Shown: piece by piece, positions 32,787 to 45,100 of the stretch
Layout: each line of letters starts with the position of its first letter
Numbering within the stretch: position 1 is the first letter of the stretch
DNA from: Beta vulgaris subsp. vulgaris
Taxonomy: Eukaryota; Streptophyta; Magnoliopsida; Caryophyllales; Amaranthaceae
DNA: 64,000 nt
Direction of reading: 5' to 3'
Assembly: GCF_026745355.1 (NCBI RefSeq)
Contig: NC_079210.1
Location: 7,681,972-7,745,971, forward strand
Position numbers and translations under genes: made by a program
The notes under the pieces: model-generated
What the model was told of the DNA's origin: nothing
The model's input: the letters and a program-made list of their open reading frames with translations, nothing else
The model's database searches: none

Positions 32787-35700
32787 ATGTTTATAAGTAG
32801 TTGGAACATTCGAGGGGTGAGGAGGCCTCTAGCTTTGGAGGAGGTAAAATCTTTTTGTATGATTAATAAGGTCTCTATTATGATGCTGTGTGAGACCAAA
32901 AATTTCTACACCTCCTTCGGATGGATGTGTAAGGCACTATGGTTTTACAAACTTTGATTACCTCCCTTCTTTTGGTTTAGCGGGTGGAATGTGGATTTTT
33001 TGGAAAGTTCCTAATTGTAATCCATTTGAAATTTCGTCTATTAAAAAATATGATCGTTTTCGGTCTTGTAATATAAAGTTATTAGAGTTGAATTTTACTT
33101 TTACTCTGCTGTTTATTTATGCACCGCCAAATTATCATTTGAAGTATGCATTTTGGGAGGAGTTAATTAAGTTTATTCAAAGTATTTCTGGGCCTTATCT
33201 TATTATGGGTGATTTTAATGAGTTGAGTTCGCATTTAGATAAACAAGGAGGTGCTGCTTTTAGTTTTTCAAGACTTGCTTGTATGAATCATTTCTTTTCT
33301 GTTATTGATAGTTATGAACTTCCTTGTAGTGGTCATAAATTTACATGGTGAAAATCTAGAGATAGTATTTCTAACATTTATGAGCGATTAGATAAAGGAA
33401 TTGTTAGTTTAGATTGGCTTACTATGTTTCCTAATGCTAAAGTAAAACATCATGCTTTCACATCGTCAGATCATTGCCCTATTTCTGTAGAATTACAAAG
33501 TAGACGTAATCTTAAGTTTCCCCCATTTAGATTTGATAAATTATGGACTACTCGCAAAGATTTTGATGTGATTATTAAGAAGTCTTGGTGTCATAAGTTT
33601 CAAGGTTCTAATATGTATTGTGTAGTCCAAAAATGTAAACTATTAAAATCTCTAGCCAAAAAGTGGGTCTCGATCAGGTTTGGTAATATCACGGCTGCGT
33701 TTAAATCTAAATTTTTATCTAACGCAAGTTGTAGGCCGGTTTGATTCAGAGATTGATTTAGAATTATTATCTCCAATAATATCTGAGGAGGATAATGAGC
33801 AACTATGTGCGACTGTTACTATGACAGAAGTTAAAGAGGCTGTTTTTGATCTTGCTCCTGATAAAGCGCCGGGCCCTGATGGGTTCACCCCTTTTTTCTA
33901 TCGAAAATATTGGTCGCTTGTAGGGAACTCTGTATTCCGTGCAGTTGCGTCCTTTTTTCATTCAAGTAGACTTCTTAAAGAGATAAACCATACTTTTATC
34001 ACGCTGATACCAAAAGTAGAGAATCCAGACAATCCTAACCAGTTTAGGCCTATAAGTCTTTGTTCCACTATTTACAAAATTATTTCTAAAATTATGGCAA
34101 ATAGAATGAAAATTGTGCTAGGTAAAATTATCCATCTGCTTCAGGGAGCTTTTGTCCCTAAAAGACTAATTCAGGATAATATCCTGTTAGCTCATGAAGT
34201 GTTTCATTCTTTTAAAAATAAGAAGGGGAGGGAAGGATGGGTGGCTATTAAATTGGATATGGAAAAAGCATACGATAGGTTGGAATGGAGCTATGTGCTG
34301 GCCTATTTACGAAAATTTGGGTTCTGTGAAAAATGGGTTAGTTGGGTAGAACAATGCATTACGACTGTTTCTTTTTCCGTGCTGGTTAATGGTATTCCAG
34401 GTGATATGTTTTACCCGTCCAGGGGTATTCGGCAAGGTGACCCTCTTTCTCCGTATCTTTTCATTTTATGTGCGGAAATGCTGGCTAGATTATTATTTAA
34501 AGCTAGTATTGAAGCACCCAAATTAATTGGTGTTACGCTAGGACATTCCAGGTCTAATATCCCATTCCTAATATTTGCGGATGATACAATGATATTTGCA
34601 AAAGCAAAAATGGAGAGTTGTACTGCCATCAAATCCATCCTTGATAAGTATTGTCTCATGTCAGGTCAATTAGTTAATTTTCATAAATCAGCTTTCCAGT
34701 GCACGTCTAACACCTCGGAGGAATTGATTTCGTCCTTCCAGAGGGTGTTACGAATGTCACATTCTGATTCTTTAGGGAACTATTTAGGGTGTCCTCTAGT
34801 CAGTGGTAAAGTGACAAATTCTTCCTTTTCATTGATTCAGGAATGGGTATCCGCCCAATTAACTAAATGTCGCGCTAATTCTCTTTCGCAGGCAGGTAGA
34901 ACTGTTTTAATCCAATCTAATCTTGCGTCAAAAGCAAGCTTTCAGATGCAGAGTTTCTCTTTACCTCCCCATATTCTTTCTTCTTTGGATAAGTCTTATA
35001 GGAATTTCTTATGGAACAAGGATCCTGAGTCTAAAGCTCCTATTTTGATAGGGTGGGATAAGGTTTGTCTTCCCAAGAAGATGGGCGGGTTAGGTTTAAG
35101 AAAAGCAAAGATTAATAATCAAGCTCTGCAACTAAAACTACTTTGGAAATTGATTAGGATGCCGGCTAATTTGTGGGTAAGGTTGGTTACTCAGAAGTAC
35201 TTAAAACGAGAAACTCTGTTTACTTACCAGCCTAAGACAAATGTTTCTTGGCAATGGCGTAAGCTTATGGCTCTGAGGGCCCCGTTTAGGAGGGGTCTAA
35301 GATGGATAGTGGGGGATGGTAAGGCTATTTCTTTTTGGGATGATAATTGGGTTTATGACTCGCCAATTAGCAAGAGATGCTTGCCGCGTCCAAATTTTGA
35401 ACACATTAAAGTAAGTTTTTTTATTTCCGATTCGGAAAATTGGAATTATGATCTTCTAAGACAATTTGTTCCTTTGAATGTTGTTAAGGATATTGGTAGT
35501 ATTTTTCTCCCCTCCAATAGGGTAGAAGATAAGATCATCTGGGGGGTTAACAGCGGATGGTGAATATTCTGTTCAGTCAGGTGCTCGCCTTTTACAAGGT
35601 ATCAAATCTGGGAGCTATAGCCGAGTGGGATATGATTGGATTTGGTCAGCAGATATCCCCCCTAAGATCAAATTTTTTCTTTGGAAAATCTGGCAGAATG

Positions 35701-36659
35701 GTCTTCCCACAAAAAAAAGATTAGAACTTAGTCATGTGTTTTTACCTTTAGAGTGTGTGTTTTATAATTATCATGCAGAGGATGCGCATCACTTGTTCAT
35801 TTCTTGCCCTTATAGTCAAGATGTCTTCGCTCATACTTCGGAGCTCTCTACTCATTCATCTCTTCCTAGGATGGGTATTTCCTCCTGCTTTATAGAATAT
35901 GTTTGTAATTCAAAACGAGTAGCTTCTATGAAGGACATTAGTTTTATTGCCATTGTCTGGTGGTTTATCTGGTATGCCAGAAATAATATCATTTTTCGTT
36001 AACATTCGATTTCTGCAGGTGCACTTGGAAGTATGATTAAATCGTTTATTCAGAATTGGGAACAGGCTAATCAGGGGTTGAATATGGATTTTACCCCCTC
36101 TTCTATATCCAAAAAGGTCGCTAATAAGAGGCCTTCCAGGACAAATATAAGTTGGGTTCTACCTCCAATTAATTATGTTAAAATTAACTTTGATGGCTCT
36201 AAGACTATTGATGGGCGTACAGCGTATGGATTTGTAATTAGAGATTCTGAGGGCAACCTTCTTCTAAGTGGAGCTAGTCAAATTGCGCAGCATCATTCTG
36301 TGCTTGTGGCTGAAGCCTGGGGTCTTAGAGAAGGGATTCGGGGTGCTCTGTTTTTAGGAGTCAAGAATATCATTATTGAAGGAGATAATATGTCTGTTAT
36401 TCAGGCTATTAAACGAATTTGGAAAATCCCGTGGTCAATCGAAGCTCTTATTATTGATTCTGAAAAAGATTTGAGTAAGTTTGATTCTTATAAAATTCAT
36501 CATATGTTTCGTGAAGCTAATATGGCGGCTGACTGGATGGCGAATCAAGGTCATTCTACTGCTAATCTTTGTTATTGGTTTGAGTCTCAAAATGCTACGT
36601 TTTCCACTATCATCCGTAAGGATGCTTTAGGGTGGCCTGTCTCTTGGATCCCGCCCTAG
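32787..36659 (+). pseudogene. LINE ORF2 (endonuclease, reverse transcriptase, RNase H), disabled
   Basis: ORF2 starts at ATG 32787 (ISSWNIRGVRRPLALEEVK). The APE-type endonuclease shows LCETK, LIMGDFNE and TSSDHCPI. The reverse transcriptase (33680-35563) has KAPGPDGF, RPISLC, IKLDMEKAYDRLEW, GIRQGDPLSPYLF and the catalytic FADD at 34574-34585. A zinc-binding domain (WIWSADIPPKIKFFLWKIWQ) and an RNase H follow; the RNase H (36033-36659) keeps its acidic residues (FDGS, AEAWGL, EGDN, MAADWM). Breaks: frameshift near 32915, TGA at 33350, a deletion/frameshift near 33700, frameshift near 35550, TAA at 36001. It cannot act without restored reading. Confidence 0.9.
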
Positions 36660-36746
36660 ATTTATTTCTGGCTAAAAAAATAAAATAAAAATATATTAGG
36701 TAAGGATAAGAATCATCTATTCATCTCCATACCTCAACTATCATAG

Positions 36747-38939
36747 TGTAAGAGTATATAACTCACATGCGAGTTAGGAATAATTGTCTCCCATTAAAAT
36801 AATAGAGAGATAACGAAAACATATAGATTGATGGGGTCACTAGTAGAATAATTGCTTATTGCTGCGGTGGTATTGCTGAGGTTTTACCTATACGCAACAA
36901 TATATCACGTAAAAAGAAAAAGGTAAAATATAAAATAAAGATATTGTAGTGATTTCGATCAAAAACCGCAGCAATATGGTATCAACAGGAAAATTTTTGA
37001 AAAAAGTTGACTTTTTGAAGACACCTATTGCTGCATCAAGAACCGCATCAATATATTAAAATAATCTTTAAAAAAATATTTTAATATATTGATGCGGTTC
37101 TTGGAACAACCGCAACAATATCATTAAAAAATATATAAAAAAAAGTATAAAAGGTGTGCAATAATAGTTAGGATTTGTTTTTTCCTCACTAATTCTCTCA
37201 TCCTCTCACATCCGTTATCAGTTATCACTCCTCACCCTTCACCCTCCTTCCTATCACCCTTCACCCTCCCTCCTCTCACTCTTTACCTTCAACCCTTCAC
37301 CCTCACATCTCTCGTCATTCACCTACACCTTCTCTTCTCGTCATTCACCGTCACCTTCACCCTATATCTTCGACCATGGCGAAATGAGAAATGTGCAATC
37401 CGTCGACCATGGTGAAACGAGAAACGCGCAATCCGTCAACCATGGCGCTTCATTGAGAGGCGAGGAGAGGCGAGCGACGATGGTGAGTGATGAATCGTTG
37501 GCGAGGAGAGGCGAGCGACGATCAACGAAAGATGGTGAGTAATGAATGACGAACGCGAGTGGTTGAGACGCGAGATCTGGTGGCAAGCAATGGGTTTCGC
37601 ACTCCATCTTCACTCTCCTCGTCGTCCACTATACCGGCACCATCAATGAGAAATGAGAAATGAGATCTGGTTCGTTCGTTCGAGAAACGAGATTTGGTTC
37701 ACTGTACTAGCGCCATGAATCGTTTTATCGTATTTTTTCGTTTTTGGTTTTCATTTTCCTTTTTTTCGTTTTGTTTAAGATCTGTTTGTAGATTTTTTGT
37801 TTTAGGATTTTTTTTTTCATTTTTTCAGATCTATTTTTAGATTATTATTTTTTTTCGTTTTTTTAGATCAGTTTCTTATTTTTTGTTTTTATTATAATTT
37901 TTGTAATTAGCCATTAAGTTGTAATAGCTGTTTTGTTATTTTTGCTACTTCATTTTACTTTTTGATCTTTTGTATTATTTATGCAACTAGTTTTTTTTAT
38001 CTTTATATATTAATGAGATTCATGTCATTTCATCTTCAGTTTGTCTGCAAATTTGGTGGATAGTGGACGAGTTAGTTGCATAGTTTTAATCTTTCAGATT
38101 AAATTGAGAAATGCGAAAAAAAAAAACAAAATTTACTTGTACCAGGACCTATTGCTGCGGTTTTGGGCAACAATCGCAGCTATATGTCAAGCTATTGCTC
38201 CGGTTTCTAGCCAAAATCGCAGTAATACATTTTACTTTTTTAATAAAAAATAAACTTATGTTGCGGTTTTGGCTAGGAACCGCAGCAATATGTTGAAATA
38301 TTGCTGCGGTTAAAAACCGCATCAATATATTATTTACCTAGTGATGCTCCCTTAATTGCTGCGTGGCCAAAACCGCCGCAATAGGCCACTTAATGACCGC
38401 AACAATAAGCATTTATTCTACTCGTGTGTTACTCCACCTATTGTCGATTTGTTTTAAGACTCCCTGCCAACCTTGTATGTCGTTAAACTTTCCTCCGGAT
38501 TGAGCTTGTGTTAGGCACAAAAGTATTTATCATGGTATCAAAGCGGACGATCCTAACCCATCATGATATATAAGATGGAAGGTATAAAATATTTGTTTGC
38601 CGCAAGTACGCACAACTGAATTGTGATTACTCCCAGTAAGGGCCCAATTCACCTCATGTGAAAGTCTAGTTAGGGCCCAATTAGGATGTTATGATCTACC
38701 CTGATTGCAAGATTACATGTGGCTTACATGTCAGGAGTGTTAAGAGTATATATAACCCACATGTGAGTTATGAGTAACTGTCCTACGCTGAAGAAAAAGA
38801 AAGAGAATGACTAACATATAGATTAGTGGGGTTACTCTACCTATTTACCAATTGGTTTTATAATGGACCCCTAACAATATTGTATATGATCAAATTCTCA
38901 TCCAACGCAGTTTGGTGTTAGGTCAGATAAACTCTATCA
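36747..38939 (+). mobile_element. TRIM 2 (miniature LTR element) split by CACTA 2
   Basis: The primer-binding site TGGTATCAAAGC lies at 38533-38544 just after the first LTR's CA end. The second LTR is 38738-38939 (about 202 bp). The first LTR runs 36747-38532 and is about 194 bp once CACTA 2 is removed. The two LTRs share 'aagagtatata', 'acatatagatt' and 'ggggttactc' in order. Flanks CATAG (36742-36746) and CATAT (38940-38944) are a near-match 5-bp duplication. The internal part is about 200 bp and non-coding. Confidence 0.75.
36838..38426. mobile_element. CACTA (EnSpm) 2, non-autonomous, 1589 bp
   Basis: Left end CACTAGTAGAATAATTGCTT and right end the inverse of CACGAGTAGAATAAATGCTT. The 3-bp duplication is GGT / TGT (36835-36837, 38427-38429), one mismatch. 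Subterminal repeats of TTGCTGCGGTTTT and its inverse fill 36855-37130 and 38150-38410. No transposase is present. The empty site is recoverable from the second TRIM LTR (GGGGTTACTC at about 38828). Confidence 0.9.
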
Positions 38940-39058
38940 CATATTTTGTTGGTCTGGCGTTTGTGGCAAGTGGTCATATGTGTGAAAGTACTAGAGGAAA
39001 GGATAAGGGGATTCAACTCTCAATCATTATATTTGGAAGGATTTGATATCGTGACTTA

Positions 39059-41919
39059 CTTCATCCGATTTTTATTAGTTTATCCATTTCTTTTGCACAA
39101 AGTTCTAGGAGAAACAATATTGTGTGACATAGAAGGAAAGGAAAACTATTATATTATGTTAAAGTTGGATGTATGTGTAATAAAAAGTTAATGGTCCCAT
39201 TCCAAAAATAGAAACAAAAAATTGTAATAGCTTGATTTATTAAGCTAATTAGATTAGAATCAAAATCCACAATCAATTATGCTAATGACGATTAATTTGA
39301 ATTGTGATCGTTACGCTCCGAAATTTAAAAGTGTAAACGAATGTTATGTGAAATTTGTTGCTGACGTGGATATTATGTGTTATTAGCTAACTAATAACAT
39401 GAGCTATGTGATAATTGAGTAATTCATAAGTTATGTTAAGAACGTTGAGTATCGTCTCGGATTTATGGGATTTGTATTAGTTATTGATATCGTTTTGTTA
39501 TTCGAGGAAGTAAGATTAAGGAATTAATTAGGTAAAGATACCTTCACTAAGGTATATGGTATACTTTGGAGAAATTTAGTTAAGAATAATTAAGGATTAG
39601 GAAGGAATGGAGAAGAGAAATCAAGTTGAAGCCTTGGAAATTCTAGTTAAGACATAAGCATGGAAAATGACGATTCTACCCCTAATACTAAACCAAAAAT
39701 TACGATTTTATCCTTACCCATTCTCCATATATGTGAGAGGAAGGTCCTTATTCATTTTCATCAAAAACACTCCAGAAACAAACATAACAAAAGCAACAAA
39801 AAAGTTTCTCTCTCATTCTCGCCATTTATGGCGAGTTGAAGCAGCTCCATTGTCAGCTTGCTTTCTTTGGCTCCTAGCACCTGAAACTTGCATGCAAACA
39901 CTTCCCTAGGTTCATAAAAGTGTCCTCCATACTGGGTAGGCATTAGTTTTGATGTTTCATTCCTGTAACCCTAAGAAAAACCAAGGAAGGTGAGTTGTGG
40001 CTAAATTTCAGCATGCATGCATGAGGTATATTAGTTTGAAACTTGAATTTCTTTGGGTTAATTACTAACTTTAAGGTGATGAATATTTTCCTAAGGTCCT
40101 AAGAGGTTGCTGGAGAAGTGGTAAAAGTTACTAAGTAAGATTTGATTTCCTAGACACCAAGTTAAGGTACACAAGAACCACCTTTTGAAGCTTTACTTTC
40201 TTAATTTTTATCATAACACTTGTTAATGGAATTTATGAACGCTATGAATATGTTTTATGTGGGGAAACTTACGATTTTGTTAATAACTTATATAGATGTT
40301 ATTTCAATGTGTTATTTATGGTTTGTGGTTGATGATTTTCGAATTAAAAATTGTTGCATGTCAAGTTCCTCTAAAACCGATCAAACCCTGCTTCTACTTC
40401 GATTGTGCTTTGATTTGAATGCCTTCATTGTTGTTGCCTTTTATGATAAACTACTGTAAAGTACTTATATTGTTGTTGATCAACCTTGTATCACATCTTC
40501 CTCTTAGATCAAATATAACCTCTATTGAAAAGTAAACAACACCTAAAAACTCGACTTTTCGCTTAATCACTTATGAACTTGTAAACCTTTGTGCCTTTGA
40601 TCCTTTCAATGTTTTTCTCTTGATGAATACTTACTGTATTTTAAATATATATATGAAGTTTGAAACCTAAACTTTGGCTAAACCCAAGAAGTACTAGTAA
40701 TCATTGCTTATAACCATTGTCATTAACACCAAACCGAGAATCATCTAAATTGACCTACGCTCTCTTTGTGTGAAGTAATCTTCTATATGTTAAGTCCACT
40801 CTATGAACCCTTTACCTACTGCCATATCTTGTTAACCCAGCCTTTAATCACCTTTATTAATCATCGCACTCTTTCGAAACACGGTTGTTAAGTCACCTTT
40901 ACAAATATAGTGGAACTTGACATAGCAAGTGTGTTTTTCGAAACTTGTTTTGATAAATTAAGTTGATTATTAAGTTGTTTGATCAAGTATTGGAAAATAA
41001 AGTTTTTGGGATATATTTGAGTATAAGTTAAAGACTATTTTTAGAAGGAAAGTAGCTGCATTAGCAATAATGAATAACATTCCTAGAGCGGGTTTGCTAT
41101 TTCAGTCATTAGAGCGGGTATGGCTTCGGAGCGGGTATGGCTCCGGAGCAGGTATGGCTCCGGAGCGGGTATTGCTCTGTTATATAGGGTCTTGAGCTAG
41201 GAAGTCTTGCAAGCAGAAGTTAATAAAGGTGGGGAGATGTCCCTCAAAAAGTTTGGAGATTTGGCTTTGCCCTCCATTCGTGTTCCTTCCCAAAGTAAAA
41301 ATATTTTTGAGTTTTGTATTAATGTATTTAAGCGAGTATTGGAAAGAGTATAAGTGTTGTTCATGAAAAGTTATTTGTTATGTTGTGTGGATACTATTAT
41401 AGTACTTTATTTATAAAGGAGCAGTATTATGATATTTAAGCAAATAGAAATGTTTGAAATTCATTGATTATGATACTTCTTCAAAATGGAAATCTATTTT
41501 GCCACCACCTTAACATTTGTAAACTGGTGGGACTTGTGTACCAACGTAAGCAGACTGTTTTGTTCTTTTGAACCTGTCCTGGTGAGGGCAGATTCAGCTG
41601 TTTTGCAGGATTTAACTAAAGGTCAAAGATTATCTTAGTCTGGAATGTTCGTGTTATATGTTCTGTCGCTGCGTTATGTTTATTGTATAAATCAATTATG
41701 TGATGTAACTTATATTTTTAAACTCAAACATCTAAATACTTAGACTATGATATAATAATTGAGTATCTTAAATTGTTATCATAAACCAAGCTCAGATATA
41801 TACAGATTTTTTAACCTCCGAATGGCGAGAGGGCTGTTACAAAAATATTGGTAAATTAATAAAAGACATCTCAAAAAAAATAAGGATAAACTAATAAAGA
41901 CGGACGAGGCGACGATAGT
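39059..41919. mobile_element. Stowaway MITE (family A) split by a solo LTR
   Basis: The left part (39059-39222) starts CTTCATCCGATTTTTATTAG after TA. The right part (41847 to about 41919) contains 'aagacatctcaaaa' and 'ggataaactaataaagacgg'. Together they give about 236 bp and match the family A copies at 46936-47163 and 48265-48474. The right terminus is degraded. Confidence 0.75.
39223..41841. mobile_element. Solo LTR, about 2.6 kb
   Basis: It starts TGTAATAGCTTG and ends GAGGGCTGTTACA (inverted TGTAACAGCC versus TGTAATAGCT). A perfect 5-bp duplication AAAAT lies at 39218-39222 and 41842-41846. No coding, primer site or second LTR is present. The length suggests a Ty3/Gypsy-type LTR. Inside is a minisatellite of about four 17-bp units (GGAGCGGGTATGGCTCC) at 41090-41180. 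Orientation is undetermined. Confidence 0.8.
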
Positions 41920-42190
41920 ATAAGACAAAGGTATTACCAAGCGATCAAATATTATTAGGTGCGTCAACATCTAGACCTAGAAAAGTCCAATGTCATTATT
42001 GATCTTCTATGCCGTGATTACGGTGGTGTAACGTAACTTCACTCCCTCCAGCCGCCTCATAGAATATGTCCATTTACAAACACAATCCATTTGAATATTC
42101 ACATCCTTCAATCAATACAAAAACGTAATGAAAAGATCCCCATGATAAAAGAGAGAAATTAAACACACACAAATTAAAGAAATATAAAGA
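41920..42190 (+). promoter_or_regulatory. Upstream region of the ABCA gene
   Basis: This is about 270 bp of sequence between the split MITE and the ABCA start codon. The start context is 'atataaagaATGG'. I see no convincing TATA box or other motif. The gene's promoter therefore lies next to, or includes, the MITE/solo-LTR nest. Confidence 0.35.
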
Positions 42191-45100
42191 ATGGAACTAG
42201 TGAAAGGTGGTCCATTACTATTACAGCAATTCAAAGCTCTATTTTTTAAAAACGTATTGCTTTCATGGCGTCACAAATGGGCAACCATTATCCAACTCTT
42301 CTCTTCTTTAATTTTTATTTTTTTGATGTTTTCTATCCAAAAAGCAATAGAAACGCAATTCAAGAATACTACTTACTACGACACCGTTTTGGATCCTACG
42401 TCTATTATTTTTCCTTCCATTTCTCCATGTGAAGATAAGTTCTTCGTTAAACTTCCTTGCTTTGATTTCGTGTATAGTGGAAATTCCAGTAATAATGTCA
42501 ATCGCATCGTCTCCAGCATTATGGCTAACAATCCTGGCCGTCCAATTCCTGCTTCTAAGGTTCATTTTCTCTTTTTCTAGTTTACAAGTTACTATTTCCT
42601 CCCGTTTCCACGTTATTTGTCCATAATTTTGATATTTGACATTATTTACATACCATAATTAACGATCTTGTAGTGTATAACCTGTAGTATATATGGAAAA
42701 TCTAATTACATCAACGCATCTTAATAAATATTTTTAATTTCATTTATCCATAATTAATTATAATAATTCTTCAAATTTAGCGTGGTTAAATGGGTAAGGT
42801 GAATGTATTCAAAGTAAGAAAGGAGAGAAAGCATTTCATAAAATTTCTTGGAAAGGACAAGCTCAAATGATTTTGACCTACTTTTGATGAGAATAAGGTT
42901 ATTTTCGGCAACAATAGGTAAGTCAACATAAATGAGATGTAATGAAAGGTTAAGTCACCAAAAATCAACTCGTGTTTGAGGTAAGAGTTTAAAAAAAAAA
43001 AATAAGCTTAGAATTTGATTGCAATTGAGTTGCTATCAAATATAACATTTCAATTTAATGTATTGAAATTTTCAACTACCTCATCAGTTCAACTATTTTA
43101 AACTATCTTATTAGTTTCAACTCTATTTCTTCTTATGTTATAATCAAACCTAAGAGTCACTTATATATGCCATCCGTGGAAGTCTTTAAAAGTTGTTAAC
43201 TTTCTTTTCTCACTTGACTTCTGAAAAGTTAAATTATGACTTTTTGTGGTAATTGATACTTCCACATATTTTTTAGCCATATAATAACAAAACAAGATAC
43301 CTAAATTTTAAGTTTTAACCATATATTTTACGAACAACAAAAACATTTTTTTATTATTTTACAAAACAAAAATTATTAAAAGAAACGGTCTAATTTTAAT
43401 ACAAAAGTAGGCCTAGTTACTAAATGGATTAGATTAGTCACCGAAAGAAATTAATCTACTCACTATTGGGCTAATTCTCTTATTAACATTGGGGTTAACA
43501 TTACCTAATTTTAATTTAAAAGTAGACAGTCTCTTATAAGACAAACTCTTTACAAAATGTAAGCATTTTATAACAAGGAAACTCAAAATTAACAAAAATT
43601 ATTAGAAGATACGGTCTAATTTTAATATAAAAGTAGACCTAGTTACTAAATGGATTAAACTAGTCATTGAAAGAAATTAAACTAGTCACTATTGGGCTAA
43701 TTCTCTCTTTAATATTTGGGTTACCATCATTGTAGTTAAAATCCCGATTCGAATCTTACGATTTTACGATCCTGGAGGACCTCACCGATCCCGATCCTAC
43801 GTAGGATCTTTCGATCCTTCGCAACCACAAAAAATCACATGGTAGGATCTTAACACGATTCTACGATCCTACGACTCTACGATCCGATCCTACCGTATAA
43901 AAATCATAAAGTGATTTCACATATTATATTTCTCCTATTAGATTTTGGTCGCAGTTACTTCAAATTATAGTATTGAAAAATATCATCATTTGCTAATTAA
44001 AAAATTTATTATTAATATGTGTAAATTTTTAACACGAGGTTCTCACCATATTTTAGTATAATTATCTTTATTTCACCGGATTATAGGATCTTACGATCCT
44101 ACGATCCGATCCCGCTGATCCGATTCTACCAACCCCTACGATCCAAAGTAGGATCTCGATCCTGATAACATTGGTTACCATTGCCTAATTTTAATTTAAA
44201 AGTAGACGGCTTACAAGACAAACTCCAAAACTAAAGCATGTCTAGGAGGTTGTATTCCAAATAAAGACCTTTAGGAAGCGTTTTAAACTAACAAAAGGCA
44301 GAGATCAAAAGATCAAACATTTATTATGTATTTGTTGTTGAATAATTGTAAATATACTCCCTCGGCCATCTTATATTAATATATACAATTTCTATTTTCA
44401 TTTATCCCATACGAGTCATATTAATTAATATAATTCCTAAAATGACATGGTCTCACCAATGACATATAAGTTTTCTCTTCATGGAAAATCAAACAATAAC
44501 TCACACTCTTATTTCAGAAAGTTGAGCGTCCCCCCAATCCACTAACCACGATAAGATATACCCCATTACAAAGTACCAACAATAATATAAAGAAGTCAAA
44601 TAAAGCTAATAAATTCAGTGTCAGTCAAATTGTATCGATTAAGAAGCGCTAGCATATGTGAAAAAACGATGGAAAGGAAAATTGAGTACTCCACCGTCAC
44701 AAGATATAATGCTTGATTTTCAATTTGTGTGTTCCAAAACATAGTGCTTTTACATTTGAAAATATCTTTTTTCCCTAATATACCCTCATTGCAAAACAAA
44801 AACTTTGGTCATATCCTCATTTTATCATGGAGAATGGTACCCATATTTAGTGTTCTTAAATAAAATATGACATCTTTGATCCTTTATCTTTAAATTTCCT
44901 CTATCCTATTGCCTGTCATTCACTCTCATTGGTCAATTCAATATTTCATTGTCTTTTATTTAAATAAAAAAATGCTATTTAAATTACTCTTAGATTCTAC
45001 TCATCTTAGTGTTTGTGAAAAAGAAAATCAATCACTTTATTTTAATACGAGTGTTCGTGAAAAAGAAAATCAATCACTATATTTTAATGCGGAAAAAGTA

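Larger units (their letters stand above)
30240..36690 (+). mobile_element. Near full-length L1-type LINE with 17-bp target duplication
   Basis: The target duplication ATATATTAGGTAAGGAT is perfect (30223-30239 and 36691-36707). Inside are an 827-bp 5' leader, ORF1, ORF2 (endonuclease, reverse transcriptase, zinc-binding domain, RNase H) and a short A-rich tail (GCTAAAAAAATAAAATAAAA). The intact duplication and few disabling changes suggest a fairly recent insertion. ORF2 breaks make it non-autonomous now. The 5' leader holds an open frame of 188 codons (30284-30850) with no recognised domain. Confidence 0.92.

Noticed and set aside
39667..40459. Short frames within the solo LTR
   Set aside because: No similarity to gag, pol or host proteins; LTRs are expected to be non-coding.
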